Below are positions 21,797 through 30,712 of a DNA stretch of 42,217 nucleotides, one piece after another. The notes below the pieces were generated by a model, which had not been told where the DNA came from, did no database searches, and saw only the letters and a program-made list of their open reading frames with translations. Location: the NCBI GenBank assembly GCA_013141435.1, contig JABFQZ010000014.1:113792-156008 (forward strand), written 5' to 3'. The position numbers were made by a program, and so were the translations under genes. Each line of letters starts with the position of its first letter. Position 1 is the first letter of the stretch. The DNA is from Ferruginibacter sp. GTDB taxonomy: Bacteria > Bacteroidota > Bacteroidia > Chitinophagales > Chitinophagaceae.

Positions 21797-22420
21797 TTAT
21801 TTAAGTAAAGTTATGTTGCTTCTATTTAGTTTTATTAAACCAAGTTGCTCCATTTTTTTAAGTAATCTAGATATTACTTCACGGCTGGTATTTAAGTCGC
21901 TTGCTATTTCTTGATGTGAAATTTTAAGATCATTACTTTTATAAGAAATTTGTTGTTTTTTTAAATAAAATTGTAACCTTTCGTCCATAGCTCTAAATGC
22001 TATGTTATCTATTACAATCAGTACTTCTTCAAATCTATTTCTATAAGTGTTTAGTACAAATTCGTACCAGTTTTTATGCACCATCATCCATTTATCCATT
22101 AATGAAAGAGGCACCATAATTACCTCAGCTTCTTCTACTACTTTAGCCATAATTTGACTTTTTTCTTGCTTGGTAGCACATATCATACTTATGGCACAAG
22201 CTTGCCCTGGTTGTAAGTAATACATAAAAAATTCTCCTCCATCTTCTCCTTCTCTATAAATTTTTATTTTGCCTTTTGTAACCAGTACAGTATTTTTTAT
22301 GTACTGTCCAGTTCGCATTAATATTTCTCCTTCATTAAAAGTTTGAAAAGTTGCATTTTTTTCTATATCGCTTAGCAATGTAGTATCAAAATCCGGAAAA
22401 AGTGTTTTAATGCTTGTCAT
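21797..22420 (-). CDS. Crp/Fnr-family transcriptional regulator
   Basis: The 207-residue protein has an N-terminal cyclic-nucleotide-like beta barrel (about 10-120), a dimerisation helix (about 125-150, with the family-typical 'IAFRAMDERLQFYL') and a C-terminal winged helix with recognition helix 'NTSREVISRLLKK' (177-189). It lacks the N-terminal cysteine cluster of Fnr. It has just two cysteines, Cys75 and Cys81 in 'PGQACAISMICATKQEKS', inside the sensor barrel and well placed for a disulfide or polysulfide switch. It is 10 bp downstream of lon. Five matching palindromes lie upstream of neighbouring sulfur genes, so it is the likely local regulator. Confidence 0.92.
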   Translation of the reverse strand: MTSIKTLFPDFDTTLLSDIEKNATFQTFNEGEILMRTGQYIKNTVLVTKGKIKIYREGEDGGEFFMYYLQPGQACAISMICATKQEKSQIMAKVVEEAEVIMVPLSLMDKWMMVHKNWYEFVLNTYRNRFEEVLIVIDNIAFRAMDERLQFYLKKQQISYKSNDLKISHQEIASDLNTSREVISRLLKKMEQLGLIKLNRSNITLLK

Positions 22421-22430
22421 ATTTTTTTAT

Positions 22431-24830
22431 TTATACCAATGCAATTTCTAAAACTTGTACCATTGTTTTTACATAATGAAATTTCATACCTTTTATGTAA
22501 TGAGGGTTTATTTCTAGTACATCTTTTTCATTTACATAGCACATTATAATTTCTTTTATTCCACTACGTTTTGCAGCCAATACTTTTTCTTTTATGCCGC
22601 CTACAGGTAGTACTTGCCCACGCAAGGTTATTTCGCCAGTCATAGCTAGGTATGGTTTTATTTTTCGGCCACTATATGCACTTGCAAGAGCACACATCAT
22701 GGTTATACCTGCACTTGGGCCATCTTTTGGTGTAGCACCTTCGGGTACGTGTATATGCGCATTTTTTTTTGTAAATAATTCAGCATCTATCCCAGTTTTT
22801 TTTGCGCTTCCTTTAAGCCAAGTAAAAGCAGTTGTGGCACTTTCTTTCATCACATTACCGAGGTTGCCAGTTAGCTGTAGCTCTCCTTTACCTTCGCTAA
22901 GCAATGTTTCTATAAATAAAATATCGCCACCTACGTACGTCCAAGCCAACCCTACAGCCACGCCAGGTATATTAGCTGTTTTATACAATTCATTGCTGTA
23001 CCTAGGTTTACCAAGTATTTTTTCTACATCATTGTTGGTTATTGTTGCTTTTAATTTATCTCTTAGTACCAACTCTTTTGCCTGATAACGCATAATACTT
23101 GCAAGTTGTCTATCCAATTCTCTTACACCACTTTCTCTAGTATAATCCTCTATTACTTTTTGCAAAACAGTGTCGCTCATCTTAAAACTTTCTGGTTTTA
23201 AGCCATGCATTTCTTTCTCTTTGGGTACAAGGTGTCTTTTAGCAATTTCTATTTTCTCTTCTACAGCATATCCACTAAGGTCAATAACTTCTAAGCGGTC
23301 TCTTAATGCAGGTTGTATGTTGCTAATGTTATTTGCAGTTGCTATAAAAAGTACTTTACTTAAATCATATTCTAACTCCAAATAATTATCATAAAAAGTA
23401 CTGTTTTGTTCAGGGTCTAGCACTTCCAATAAAGCCGATGAAGGATCGCCTCTGTGGTCGGTACCTACTTTATCTATTTCATCTAAAATCATTACTGGGT
23501 TACCACTTTTTGCCTTGCGTATAGATTGTACAATACGCCCAGGCATAGCCCCAATATAGGTTTTACGATGTCCTCGAATTTCGCTTTCGTCGTGTACACC
23601 ACCAAGGCTTACACGTACATATTTTCTATTAATAGCAGCTGCAATACTTTTGCCCAAACTTGTTTTTCCAATACCCGGCGGGCCTATAAAACAAAGTATC
23701 GGGCTTTTCATATCACCTTTTAATTTAAGTACAGCAAGGTACTCCAGTATCCTTTCCTTTATTTTGTGCATACCATAGTGGTCATGGTCTAAAACTTTTT
23801 TTGCTTTTTTTAGGTCATAAGAGTCGTTAGTTAAATCGTCCCAAGGCAAATCCAACATTAAATCTAAATGATTATACACAACCGAATAATCGGGTGTAGA
23901 TGGGTGCATACGTTCCAATTTTTCAGCCCCTTTTTTAAACATTTCGGCCGCTGCCGCAGACCATTTTTTTCCTTCTGCTCTTTTTTGCATTTCTTTTACC
24001 TCTGCCACATTATCGCCACCAAGTTCATCTTTTATGGCTTTCATTTGCTGTTGCAAAAAATATTCTCTTTGCTGTTTATCAAGTTCCGCCCGAGTTTTGT
24101 TGGTTACTTTATTTTTAAGCTCCGCATACTGTAGTTCGGTATGCATTAAGTTCATGAGCAATTCGGCTCTTTCCTTAAGGTCGCTTATTACCAATAACCT
24201 TTGCTTATCCTTAAGCTCGCAATTAAGATTACTACTTACAAAATGTATTAAAAATGAAGGGTTTTCAATATTTTTTAAAATAATACCAGCTTCGCTAGGT
24301 AAGTTTGGCGATAGACCAATAATTTGTGCTGCCAAATCTTTTATGCTACCTACAATTGCATCAAAATCTTTATCGCCTTTACGTTTTTCTTCTTCTAAAA
24401 TTTTTATTTTGGCTTTAAAATAAGGATCTTCTGTAGTTATTTCTTCCACTACAAAACGTTTGCGCCCTTGCAAAATAACGGTAGTGCCACCATCGGGCAT
24501 TTTTATTAACTTTATTATTTTAGCCACAGTACCAATGTTTTCTAAATCGGTTACCAAAGGCTCTTCTACTGTGCTGTCTTTTTGCGCTACTACGCCTACC
24601 AATTTGTCAGTCTTATTGGCATCTGTTATTGCTTTTATACTCTTATCTCTACCTACAGTAATAGGTATAACCACACCAGGAAAAAGTACTGTATTTCTTA
24701 AAGGAAGTATAGGTAATTCGGCTGCAACAACTAGCTCTTCGGCATTTGAGTCATCATCATCATTCAAAGGTATGATAGGCATAAAATCCATTTCATCATC
24801 TTGTCCCTGCATAAAAAAATTATTATTCAT
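22431..24830 (-). CDS. lon: ATP-dependent Lon protease
   Basis: The 799-residue protein is full length for LonA. It has an N-terminal substrate-binding domain (about 35-240), coiled coil (about 240-310), AAA+ module with Walker A 'GPPGIGKTS' (383-391) and Walker B 'MILDEID', and a C-terminal protease domain. The catalytic Ser706 lies in 'PKDGPSAG' and Lys749 in 'GGIKEK', 43 residues apart as expected for the Lon dyad. Lon degrades misfolded and regulatory proteins in the cytoplasm. The acidic N-terminus (residues 1-32) is longer than usual, but this is common in Bacteroidota. The Crp/Fnr gene follows after 10 bp, so stress-induced lon transcripts may also express the regulator. Confidence 0.97.
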   Translation of the reverse strand: MNNNFFMQGQDDEMDFMPIIPLNDDDDSNAEELVVAAELPILPLRNTVLFPGVVIPITVGRDKSIKAITDANKTDKLVGVVAQKDSTVEEPLVTDLENIGTVAKIIKLIKMPDGGTTVILQGRKRFVVEEITTEDPYFKAKIKILEEEKRKGDKDFDAIVGSIKDLAAQIIGLSPNLPSEAGIILKNIENPSFLIHFVSSNLNCELKDKQRLLVISDLKERAELLMNLMHTELQYAELKNKVTNKTRAELDKQQREYFLQQQMKAIKDELGGDNVAEVKEMQKRAEGKKWSAAAAEMFKKGAEKLERMHPSTPDYSVVYNHLDLMLDLPWDDLTNDSYDLKKAKKVLDHDHYGMHKIKERILEYLAVLKLKGDMKSPILCFIGPPGIGKTSLGKSIAAAINRKYVRVSLGGVHDESEIRGHRKTYIGAMPGRIVQSIRKAKSGNPVMILDEIDKVGTDHRGDPSSALLEVLDPEQNSTFYDNYLELEYDLSKVLFIATANNISNIQPALRDRLEVIDLSGYAVEEKIEIAKRHLVPKEKEMHGLKPESFKMSDTVLQKVIEDYTRESGVRELDRQLASIMRYQAKELVLRDKLKATITNNDVEKILGKPRYSNELYKTANIPGVAVGLAWTYVGGDILFIETLLSEGKGELQLTGNLGNVMKESATTAFTWLKGSAKKTGIDAELFTKKNAHIHVPEGATPKDGPSAGITMMCALASAYSGRKIKPYLAMTGEITLRGQVLPVGGIKEKVLAAKRSGIKEIIMCYVNEKDVLEINPHYIKGMKFHYVKTMVQVLEIALV

Positions 24831-24856
24831 CTAAATCGTTTAGTTAGTCAATATGG

Positions 24857-24864
24857 CAAAAATA
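24857..24864 (-). promoter_or_regulatory. Probable -7 element of lon
   Basis: TATTTTTG on the minus strand, 26 bp before the lon start, is a perfect TAnnTTTG. No TTTG-like -33 box sits at the expected 19-bp distance. Confidence 0.4.
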
Positions 24865-24947
24865 CTTGGTAAACTTCGTATTTTTTGTGAAAGTTATATT
24901 AGGCAATATTAATGCCACAAAGTAATTATATAGATAAAATAAAATTT

Positions 24948-25085
24948 GGGCAGTCAGCATTTTCTTTTTGTACAACATTTGTTCGGTCTCCTTCGTTGTT
25001 CCGTACCTAAAATGTGTGTATATCCTCCTTCGTCGCATACTCACATTTTAGGTACATCACTCAGTCCACCGCTGCTTTTCAGCAT
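24948..25085 (-). repeat. Long intergenic palindromic repeat, family 2, copy E
   Basis: This element of about 135 bp lies in the divergent spacer between lon and mnmE. Its core is a 19-bp stem (25003-25021 with 25037-25055, one mismatch) around a 15-nt loop. Outer conserved blocks are TTCGGTCTCCTTCG on the left and CTCAGTCCACCGCTGCTTTT on the right. A second copy lies at 34379-34511. Confidence 0.75.
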
Positions 25086-25196
25086 AATAACTTTCATCAG
25101 CATTTACTAAGCATTTTTATTATACCTACAACAATATCCATTTTTTTACTTATTTCTTTACAATTTTAAACCCTTCTGCATTGTATCTTTACAAAT

Positions 25197-26594
25197 ATGA
25201 TAAATAAATTATCAGGTTGGGACGATACAATTGTAGCACTTTCTACCGCATCTGGAGCTGGCGCCATAGCTGTTGTGCGCATTACGGGTAGTAATACTTT
25301 TCAAATTATTGAATCGTTATTTCCTTCAAAAAAACTTAGTACACAAGCTACACATACAGTACATGTAGGTATGTTGGCCGAAAATGGTATTAATATCGAC
25401 GAAGTAGTACTTGCAATTTTCAAAGGTAAAAAAAGTTACACTGGAGAAGATACAATCGAAATTAGTTGTCATGGAAGCATGTACATACAACAACAAATAA
25501 TAGCAGCATGTGTACGCAAAGGTGCTCGTGTAGCAAAAGCAGGAGAGTTTACACAAAGAGCATTTTTAAATGGCAAATTAGATCTTACACAAGCCGAAGC
25601 AGTTGCAGATATAATAGCGGCTAATTCTCAAAAAGCACAACAAATAGCACTTAATCAATTACGAGGAGGTTTTGCAAATCAATTAAAGACTTTAAGAGAA
25701 GAACTTGTAACTTTTGCAGCATTGATAGAATTAGAATTAGATTTTTCTGAAGAAGATGTAGAGTTTGTAGATAGAAAAAAATTAATTGAAAATATAGTTG
25801 ATATTGAAAATGAAGTTAGGCCATTAATAGAATCATTTAAAATTGGTAATGCAATAAAAAATGGAATTCCGGTGGCTATTGTAGGCAAACCAAATGCTGG
25901 CAAATCTACCTTACTAAATACAATACTAAACGAAGACCGAGCAATAGTAAGCAATATAGCAGGTACTACCAGAGATACAATTGAAGATACCATACAAATA
26001 GATGGAGTACAATATTGCTTTATAGACACCGCAGGATTACGTACCACTACCAACGAAATAGAATTAGTAGGAGTAGCCAAAGCAAAACAAAAAATAACTG
26101 AAGCTCAAATTGTATTGTTGGTATGCGATGTAGCAGAACCAATAGATGATGTTATTTTGCAATACAAAAATTTAGCATTAACAACGGAGCAAAAATGTAT
26201 AATTGTTTTAAATAAGTTAGACGCAATATCAAAATGCGATGCGTACGATATAGAAGAAGCTATAGCCACATTATCCAAGCAAAAATGTATTGCCATATCT
26301 GCAAAAAGCAAAACACATATCGATAAACTAATGGCATTAATAGTTAGTCAAGCAGAGTTAAGTTTATCTACCGAAAATACCATTATAACAAATGCTCGGC
26401 ATTACAATGAGTTACAACAAACACTAATATCGCTTACCGAAATACGAACCGCTTTAAGCAACAACCTCAGCGGCGATTTAATATCAGTAGATATAAAAAA
26501 AGCATTAATGCATATATCTGCACTCACAGGTAATATAGAACATGATAAAGATATTTTAGGTACAATTTTCGGAAAATTTTGTATCGGAAAATAA
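25197..26594 (+). CDS. mnmE: tRNA uridine-5-carboxymethylaminomethyl modification GTPase
   Basis: This is a 465-residue protein. The N-terminal tetrahydrofolate-binding domain (1-118) includes 'GAIAVVRITG'. Helical domains flank a G domain with G1 'GKPNAGKST' (230-238), 'GTTRDT' (G2/switch), 'DTAGLR' (G3) and 'NKLD' (G4). The C-terminus 'CIGK' carries the essential Cys462. With MnmG it modifies the wobble uridine of several tRNAs. The start ATG at 25197 matches the family start. It is divergent from lon across a repeat element. Confidence 0.97.
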   Translation: MINKLSGWDDTIVALSTASGAGAIAVVRITGSNTFQIIESLFPSKKLSTQATHTVHVGMLAENGINIDEVVLAIFKGKKSYTGEDTIEISCHGSMYIQQQIIAACVRKGARVAKAGEFTQRAFLNGKLDLTQAEAVADIIAANSQKAQQIALNQLRGGFANQLKTLREELVTFAALIELELDFSEEDVEFVDRKKLIENIVDIENEVRPLIESFKIGNAIKNGIPVAIVGKPNAGKSTLLNTILNEDRAIVSNIAGTTRDTIEDTIQIDGVQYCFIDTAGLRTTTNEIELVGVAKAKQKITEAQIVLLVCDVAEPIDDVILQYKNLALTTEQKCIIVLNKLDAISKCDAYDIEEAIATLSKQKCIAISAKSKTHIDKLMALIVSQAELSLSTENTIITNARHYNELQQTLISLTEIRTALSNNLSGDLISVDIKKALMHISALTGNIEHDKDILGTIFGKFCIGK

Positions 26595-26724
26595 TTGTCT
26601 TTTACAATTAGTAGCCCATCCAATAAATTAAAGTATAAGTAATAAATTATTATATAAAGTAGCTACTTGAACTTAAGGGTGATAATACAAAATTAAAATT
26701 TATCACAATTAGCTTGCTTTTCCT

Positions 26725-26732
26725 TACTTTTG
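26725..26732 (+). promoter_or_regulatory. Probable -7 element upstream of nrnA-like gene
   Basis: TACTTTTG is a perfect TAnnTTTG motif, 10 bp before the ATG at 26743. That would leave a very short leader. No good -33 box is visible. Confidence 0.4.
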
Positions 26733-26742
26733 CGCCAATTTT

Positions 26743-27762
26743 ATGCAAGCAATAAGTAATATATTTTCAGAATTCAATACACCCAAAAAGGTAATAATAA
26801 CAATGCATCAAAAGCCCGATGGCGATGCAATGGGCTCTACCTTAGGGTTATATCATTTTTTATTGCAATTTGGCCATACGGTTACTGTAATATCGCCTAC
26901 CAATTGGGCGGCATTTATTCAATGGATGCCTGGTGTAAAAACTGTAATTGATTACGATCAAAAACCTGATATTGCCAACGAATTAATAAATAATGCCGAT
27001 TGGCTTTTTTGTTTAGATTTTAACACACTTAGCCGTACAAAAAATATGGAAGTAGCATTAAGTGCTGCCACAGGACAACGAATATTAATAGATCACCATA
27101 GAGAACCTCAAGAAGAAAAATTTGCCTACGGAATAAGCGATACCAGTAAAAGTAGTACTTGCGAAATGGTGTATGATTTAATTACACAATCGGGCAATGC
27201 CGATAAAATAAATGATAATATAGCACAATGTTTATACGCTGGTGTAATGACCGATACTGGCTCATTTAGGTTTCCGAGCACTACAGCAAGTGTGCATAAA
27301 ATGGTAGCACATTTAAAAGATTTAGGGCTTGCACATGCCCCAATACATGAGGCATTATTTGATAACAATTCGGAAAACAGATTACGATTTTTGGGCAATG
27401 TTTTACTTAATAATATGGAAGTGTTTTACGAATACAACACCGCAATAATTACAGTAACCCAAGCCGATTTAATAAAATTTGATATAAAAACTGGCGATAC
27501 CGAAGGGCTAGTAAATTTTCCATTAGGTATAGAAGGTATTAAATTTGCATCGATAATAATAGATAGGGGCGAAGAGCGTAAATGCTCATTTAGGAGTAAA
27601 GGCGATTTTGATGTAAACACATTTGCTCGTACATACTTTAATGGTGGAGGGCATTTTAATGCAGCAGGTGGCGCTACTACCAATAGTTTAGAGATTGCAA
27701 AACAAGATTTTAAAAATGCCATGCTGGCAAATAAAGATAAATTAAGTACATATACATTTTAA
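26743..27762 (+). CDS. DHH/DHHA1 phosphoesterase (NrnA-like)
   Basis: This is a 339-residue protein. The DHH domain shows 'MHQKPDGDAMGS' (His22, Asp26, Asp28), 'LDFNT' and 'ILIDHHREP', the metal-binding motifs of the RecJ/NrnA superfamily. The DHHA1 domain has 'GGGHFNAAGG' near residue 302. NrnA-type enzymes degrade nanoRNA and 3'-phosphoadenosine 5'-phosphate (pAp), or cyclic dinucleotides. The exact substrate cannot be read from the sequence. pAp hydrolysis would link it to sulfur assimilation, but no evidence here favours that. The FKBP gene follows after 16 bp. Confidence 0.9.
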   Translation: MQAISNIFSEFNTPKKVIITMHQKPDGDAMGSTLGLYHFLLQFGHTVTVISPTNWAAFIQWMPGVKTVIDYDQKPDIANELINNADWLFCLDFNTLSRTKNMEVALSAATGQRILIDHHREPQEEKFAYGISDTSKSSTCEMVYDLITQSGNADKINDNIAQCLYAGVMTDTGSFRFPSTTASVHKMVAHLKDLGLAHAPIHEALFDNNSENRLRFLGNVLLNNMEVFYEYNTAIITVTQADLIKFDIKTGDTEGLVNFPLGIEGIKFASIIIDRGEERKCSFRSKGDFDVNTFARTYFNGGGHFNAAGGATTNSLEIAKQDFKNAMLANKDKLSTYTF

Positions 27763-27778
27763 TTAAAAACAAAAAAAC

Positions 27779-28861
27779 ATGAGAAAAATTTCTTTTTTAT
27801 TATTAGCTACTGCAATAGCTTTTTCATCTTGCCAAGAAAAATACAAAAAAGGCGAAGAAGGAATGGAATACAAAATAATATCTAGTGGAAAAGGTGATTT
27901 ATTAAAAACAGGTGAATTTATGGAATTACATTTTACTACTATACTTAGTGGAAATGGGAAAAAAGATTCTGTTTTAAACAACACAAGAGAGCAAGGAGCT
28001 CCACAAATTATGCCTTTCGATTCGGCTAGTTTGCCACCAGCATATTTTAAGTTATTTAAACAAATGAAAAAAGGCGATAGCCTAACTACCAGAACATCGG
28101 TAGATAGTTTATTTAAAAAACAACCAGAAGGGCAAATGCCTCCATTTATGGCGTTAAAGAAAAAACAATTTGTATATACCAATATAAAAATTGTAAATGT
28201 TTACAAAACACAAGCCGAAGCTGATTCTGCACGTAAACTTAGCATGGCTGCAGCGGAAGTTATTGCTAAAGCAAAGGCCGAAGCATTGGTAAAAGCAGAT
28301 GATAAAACTTTATCAGATTTTATAGCAAAAAATAAAATAATTGCAACTAAATCTCCAAAAGGTGTATATGTAGAAATTACACAAGCTGGCACTGGTGCTT
28401 TGTTAGACTCTAACGTATTTGCAAAAATTAATTACGTTGGCAAAACATTAGATGGTAAAATATTTGATACTAATACCGATACATCTAAAGGGCACATGGA
28501 GCCATTATCTGTAAACCTTACAAACGATATGAGCCTTGGTGGTGGAGTAATACCTGGAATGACAGATGCTTTAAAAATGATGCAAAAAGGCACAAAAGGT
28601 AAAATGTATATACCTTCTGGTTTGGCTTATGGTGCAAGAGGTGCTGGAGCCGACATACCAGCAAATGCAAATTTAATATTTGAAGTTGAAATACTAGATG
28701 TATTAAGTAAAGCACAAGTAGCTGCAGATAATGCTGCACAACAAGCAAAAATGAAAGCTATGCAAAAAAAATACATGGATAGTGTGGCAAAAGCCGATCC
28801 CAAAGCTGCTGAGCAAATGAAACAACAAATGCAACAGCAACAATCTCCTGCACAACATTAA
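27779..28861 (+). CDS. FKBP-type peptidyl-prolyl isomerase lipoprotein
   Basis: The 360-residue protein has a lipoprotein signal ending 'AFSSC' (Cys17 or close). There are two FKBP-like regions: a divergent one (about 25-140, with 'GEFMELHFTTILSG') and a well-conserved one (about 195-315) with 'AKINYVGKTLDGKIFDTN', 'GGGVIPGMTDALKMMQKG' and 'IPSGLAYGARGAG'. A Lys/Ala-rich coiled linker joins them. The C-terminus is a Gln/Met-rich tail. It would assist folding in the periplasm or at the membrane. It follows the NrnA-like gene and ends before a strong terminator. Confidence 0.9.
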   Translation: MRKISFLLLATAIAFSSCQEKYKKGEEGMEYKIISSGKGDLLKTGEFMELHFTTILSGNGKKDSVLNNTREQGAPQIMPFDSASLPPAYFKLFKQMKKGDSLTTRTSVDSLFKKQPEGQMPPFMALKKKQFVYTNIKIVNVYKTQAEADSARKLSMAAAEVIAKAKAEALVKADDKTLSDFIAKNKIIATKSPKGVYVEITQAGTGALLDSNVFAKINYVGKTLDGKIFDTNTDTSKGHMEPLSVNLTNDMSLGGGVIPGMTDALKMMQKGTKGKMYIPSGLAYGARGAGADIPANANLIFEVEILDVLSKAQVAADNAAQQAKMKAMQKKYMDSVAKADPKAAEQMKQQMQQQQSPAQH

Positions 28862-28934
28862 TATTTAGAAATTTAAAGAACATAAAAGATATTGCGTTAA
28901 ACACTCAATTCTTATTAAAACAATTACAAAATAC

Positions 28935-28964
28935 AAAGGTTGCCAAAATTGGCAACCTTTTTTT
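28935..28964 (+). terminator. Intrinsic terminator after FKBP gene
   Basis: AAAGGTTGCCAA (28935-28946) and TTGGCAACCTTT (28949-28960) form a perfect 12-bp stem followed by a T-run, 74 bp past the stop. Confidence 0.9.
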
Positions 28965-29067
28965 GGGCAATAAGTTTAATAAACTTTACAAATTCCAATA
29001 ATTCATTCATTAAATAAATTACAAATCAATTTTAAAAACTATATTTCAAAACAGTAAAATAATTAAT

Positions 29068-29075
29068 TATATTTG
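29068..29075 (+). promoter_or_regulatory. -7 element upstream of DUF151 gene
   Basis: TATATTTG is a perfect TAnnTTTG, 12 bp before the ATG at 29088. TTTC lies 20 bp upstream as a weak -33 box. It overlaps a possible TTG start at 29073, which argues for the ATG at 29088. Confidence 0.5.
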
Positions 29076-29087
29076 CATCAAGCATTT

Positions 29088-29684
29088 ATGAAGAAAATAG
29101 AACTTGAAATAGTAGCACTTTCGCATAGCATTACCCAAACACAATCTTATGCAGTTGTGCTTGGCGAAATAAATGGGCTTAGGCGCTTACCAATTGTAAT
29201 TGGTGGCTTTGAAGCACAAGCAATAGCCGTAGCTTTAGAAAACATGAAACCCAGTCGACCATTAACACACGACCTAATGAAAAACTTTATGATGGCATTT
29301 AATGTTAGCCTTCACGAAGTAATAATAAACGATTTGCAAGAAGGAGTTTTTTATTCAAAACTTATTTGTAGTTCCGATAACGATACTGTAGAAATTGATT
29401 CAAGAACCTCAGATGCTATTGCAATGGCTGTACGTTTTGGCTGTCCCATTTATACATTCGATTCTATTTTAGCTAAAGCTGGAGTAATGCTTGATGCAGA
29501 ATTTAACCCATTGCAAGAAGAAGTTTCCAATGAGCAACAAGATAAAAATACTGATAAAAATAACGACCTTGTTTCTATGTCATTAGATGAGTTGAATTTA
29601 TTATTAGAAGATGTGTTGGAGCATGAAGATTATATTAGGGCTATTTCTATTAGAGATGAAATAAAAAGCAGAGGTAGGAATTAG
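29088..29684 (+). CDS. Bifunctional nuclease family protein (DUF151) with UVR-like tail
   Basis: The 198-residue protein starts at the ATG at 29088 ('MKKIELEIVALSHS'). An upstream TTG would fall inside the promoter. The DUF151 domain (about 1-135) has 'RLPIVIGGFEAQAIAVALE' and 'IDSRTSDAIAMAVRFGCPI', typical of bifunctional DNase/RNase-like proteins. A C-terminal segment (about 160-195: 'LNLLLEDVLEHEDYIRAISI') resembles a UVR motif. This two-part architecture is standard in Bacteroidota. The biochemical role in vivo is not settled. It probably heads an operon with ispE, 38 bp downstream. Confidence 0.88.
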   Translation: MKKIELEIVALSHSITQTQSYAVVLGEINGLRRLPIVIGGFEAQAIAVALENMKPSRPLTHDLMKNFMMAFNVSLHEVIINDLQEGVFYSKLICSSDNDTVEIDSRTSDAIAMAVRFGCPIYTFDSILAKAGVMLDAEFNPLQEEVSNEQQDKNTDKNNDLVSMSLDELNLLLEDVLEHEDYIRAISIRDEIKSRGRN

Positions 29685-29722
29685 TTTTTGGAAATTGTAT
29701 TTTTGATTATAGATAAAATAAA

Positions 29723-30550
29723 ATGGTAGTTTTTCCAAATTGCAAAATAAACCTTGGCTTACAAGTAGTTGCTAAAAGAGCTGATGGTTTTCATAATATT
29801 GAAACCATTTTTTACCCTATAAATATTAAAGATGCAATAGAAATTATTGAAAACAAAGAAGAAAGAAATGAAGAAATAATTTTTACCCAATCTGGAAACA
29901 GCATTAATGTTGACGATAACAATAATCTTTGTGTAAAGGCTTATAAACTACTAAAAAAAGATTTCCCTCAAATACCCAACATAAAATTACACCTGCTCAA
30001 AAACATACCAATGGGCGCAGGTTTGGGAGGAGGTTCTGCAAACGCATCTTCAGTTTTAATACTACTAAATAATTTATTCAAATTAAATATAACACAACAA
30101 AAATTGATAGATTATGCCTTAACATTAGGCAGCGATTGCCCTTTTTTTATTATAAACAAACCATGCTATGCTACTGGCAGGGGCGAAATTTTAAATGAAA
30201 TAGAAATAGATTTAACTAAATATAAAATTGTAATACTAAACCCTCGTATTCATATAAATACTGGTATTGCTTTTTCAAATTTTAATTCTACAAATTATTC
30301 CCAAAGTGGAAGTTTAGCAAACATAATTAATACAAATATTTATGACTGGAAAAATAATTTGAAAAACGACTTTGAACAAACAGTTTTTCAAACAAATCCA
30401 ATTTTAAAAGAAATAAAAGAAAGCATGTACGCACAAGGTGCAATTTACAGCGCTATGAGTGGTACAGGAAGCACCATATTTGCAATTTTTGAAAAAACAA
30501 CTTTACTGCAATTAAAATATCCTGCACATTATTTTTATCAAATAGTATAA
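29723..30550 (+). CDS. ispE: 4-diphosphocytidyl-2-C-methyl-D-erythritol kinase
   Basis: The 275-residue GHMP kinase phosphorylates CDP-ME in the MEP isoprenoid pathway. The N-terminus 'PNCKINLGLQVVAKRADGFH' carries the Lys and the substrate-binding segment. 'PMGAGLGGGSANAS' (about 93-106) is the ATP-binding glycine loop, 'GSDCPFF' holds the catalytic Asp, and 'MSGTGSTIFAIF' is the C-terminal GHMP motif. Length and motif order are normal. A weak hairpin follows its stop at 30646-30670. Confidence 0.95.
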   Translation: MVVFPNCKINLGLQVVAKRADGFHNIETIFYPINIKDAIEIIENKEERNEEIIFTQSGNSINVDDNNNLCVKAYKLLKKDFPQIPNIKLHLLKNIPMGAGLGGGSANASSVLILLNNLFKLNITQQKLIDYALTLGSDCPFFIINKPCYATGRGEILNEIEIDLTKYKIVILNPRIHINTGIAFSNFNSTNYSQSGSLANIINTNIYDWKNNLKNDFEQTVFQTNPILKEIKESMYAQGAIYSAMSGTGSTIFAIFEKTTLLQLKYPAHYFYQIV

Positions 30551-30645
30551 ATTTATATCTTTACAATATCATTTTTTATTATACCATACCACATTTTCTT
30601 TGTAGCAATTTAGATTTGCTCAATCATCGAAGATAATTTCCTTCG

Positions 30646-30670
30646 AGCCCAACCATAGTATGGCTGGGCT
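30646..30670 (+). terminator. Possible terminator between ispE and rocD
   Basis: AGCCCAACCATA and TATGGCTGGGCT pair with one mismatch and almost no loop. The following sequence (TATATTTCTATTTAC) is only partly T-rich, so this may instead be a small palindromic repeat. Confidence 0.4.
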
Positions 30671-30712
30671 TATATTTCTATTTACATTTTTCACTCTCTT
30701 TAAATAATTACC

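Noticed and set aside
22431..24830. lon as part of the sulfur regulon
   Set aside because: No palindrome of the shared type is visible upstream. lon has only a weakly supported promoter of its own. The regulator gene merely follows it.
24844..25044. Minus-strand 66-codon open frame between lon and mnmE
   Set aside because: It lies mostly within the palindromic repeat E and its translation has no protein-like pattern.
29073..29087. TTG start for the DUF151 protein
   Set aside because: The TTG lies inside a perfect TAnnTTTG element, and the ATG at 29088 gives the family N-terminus.
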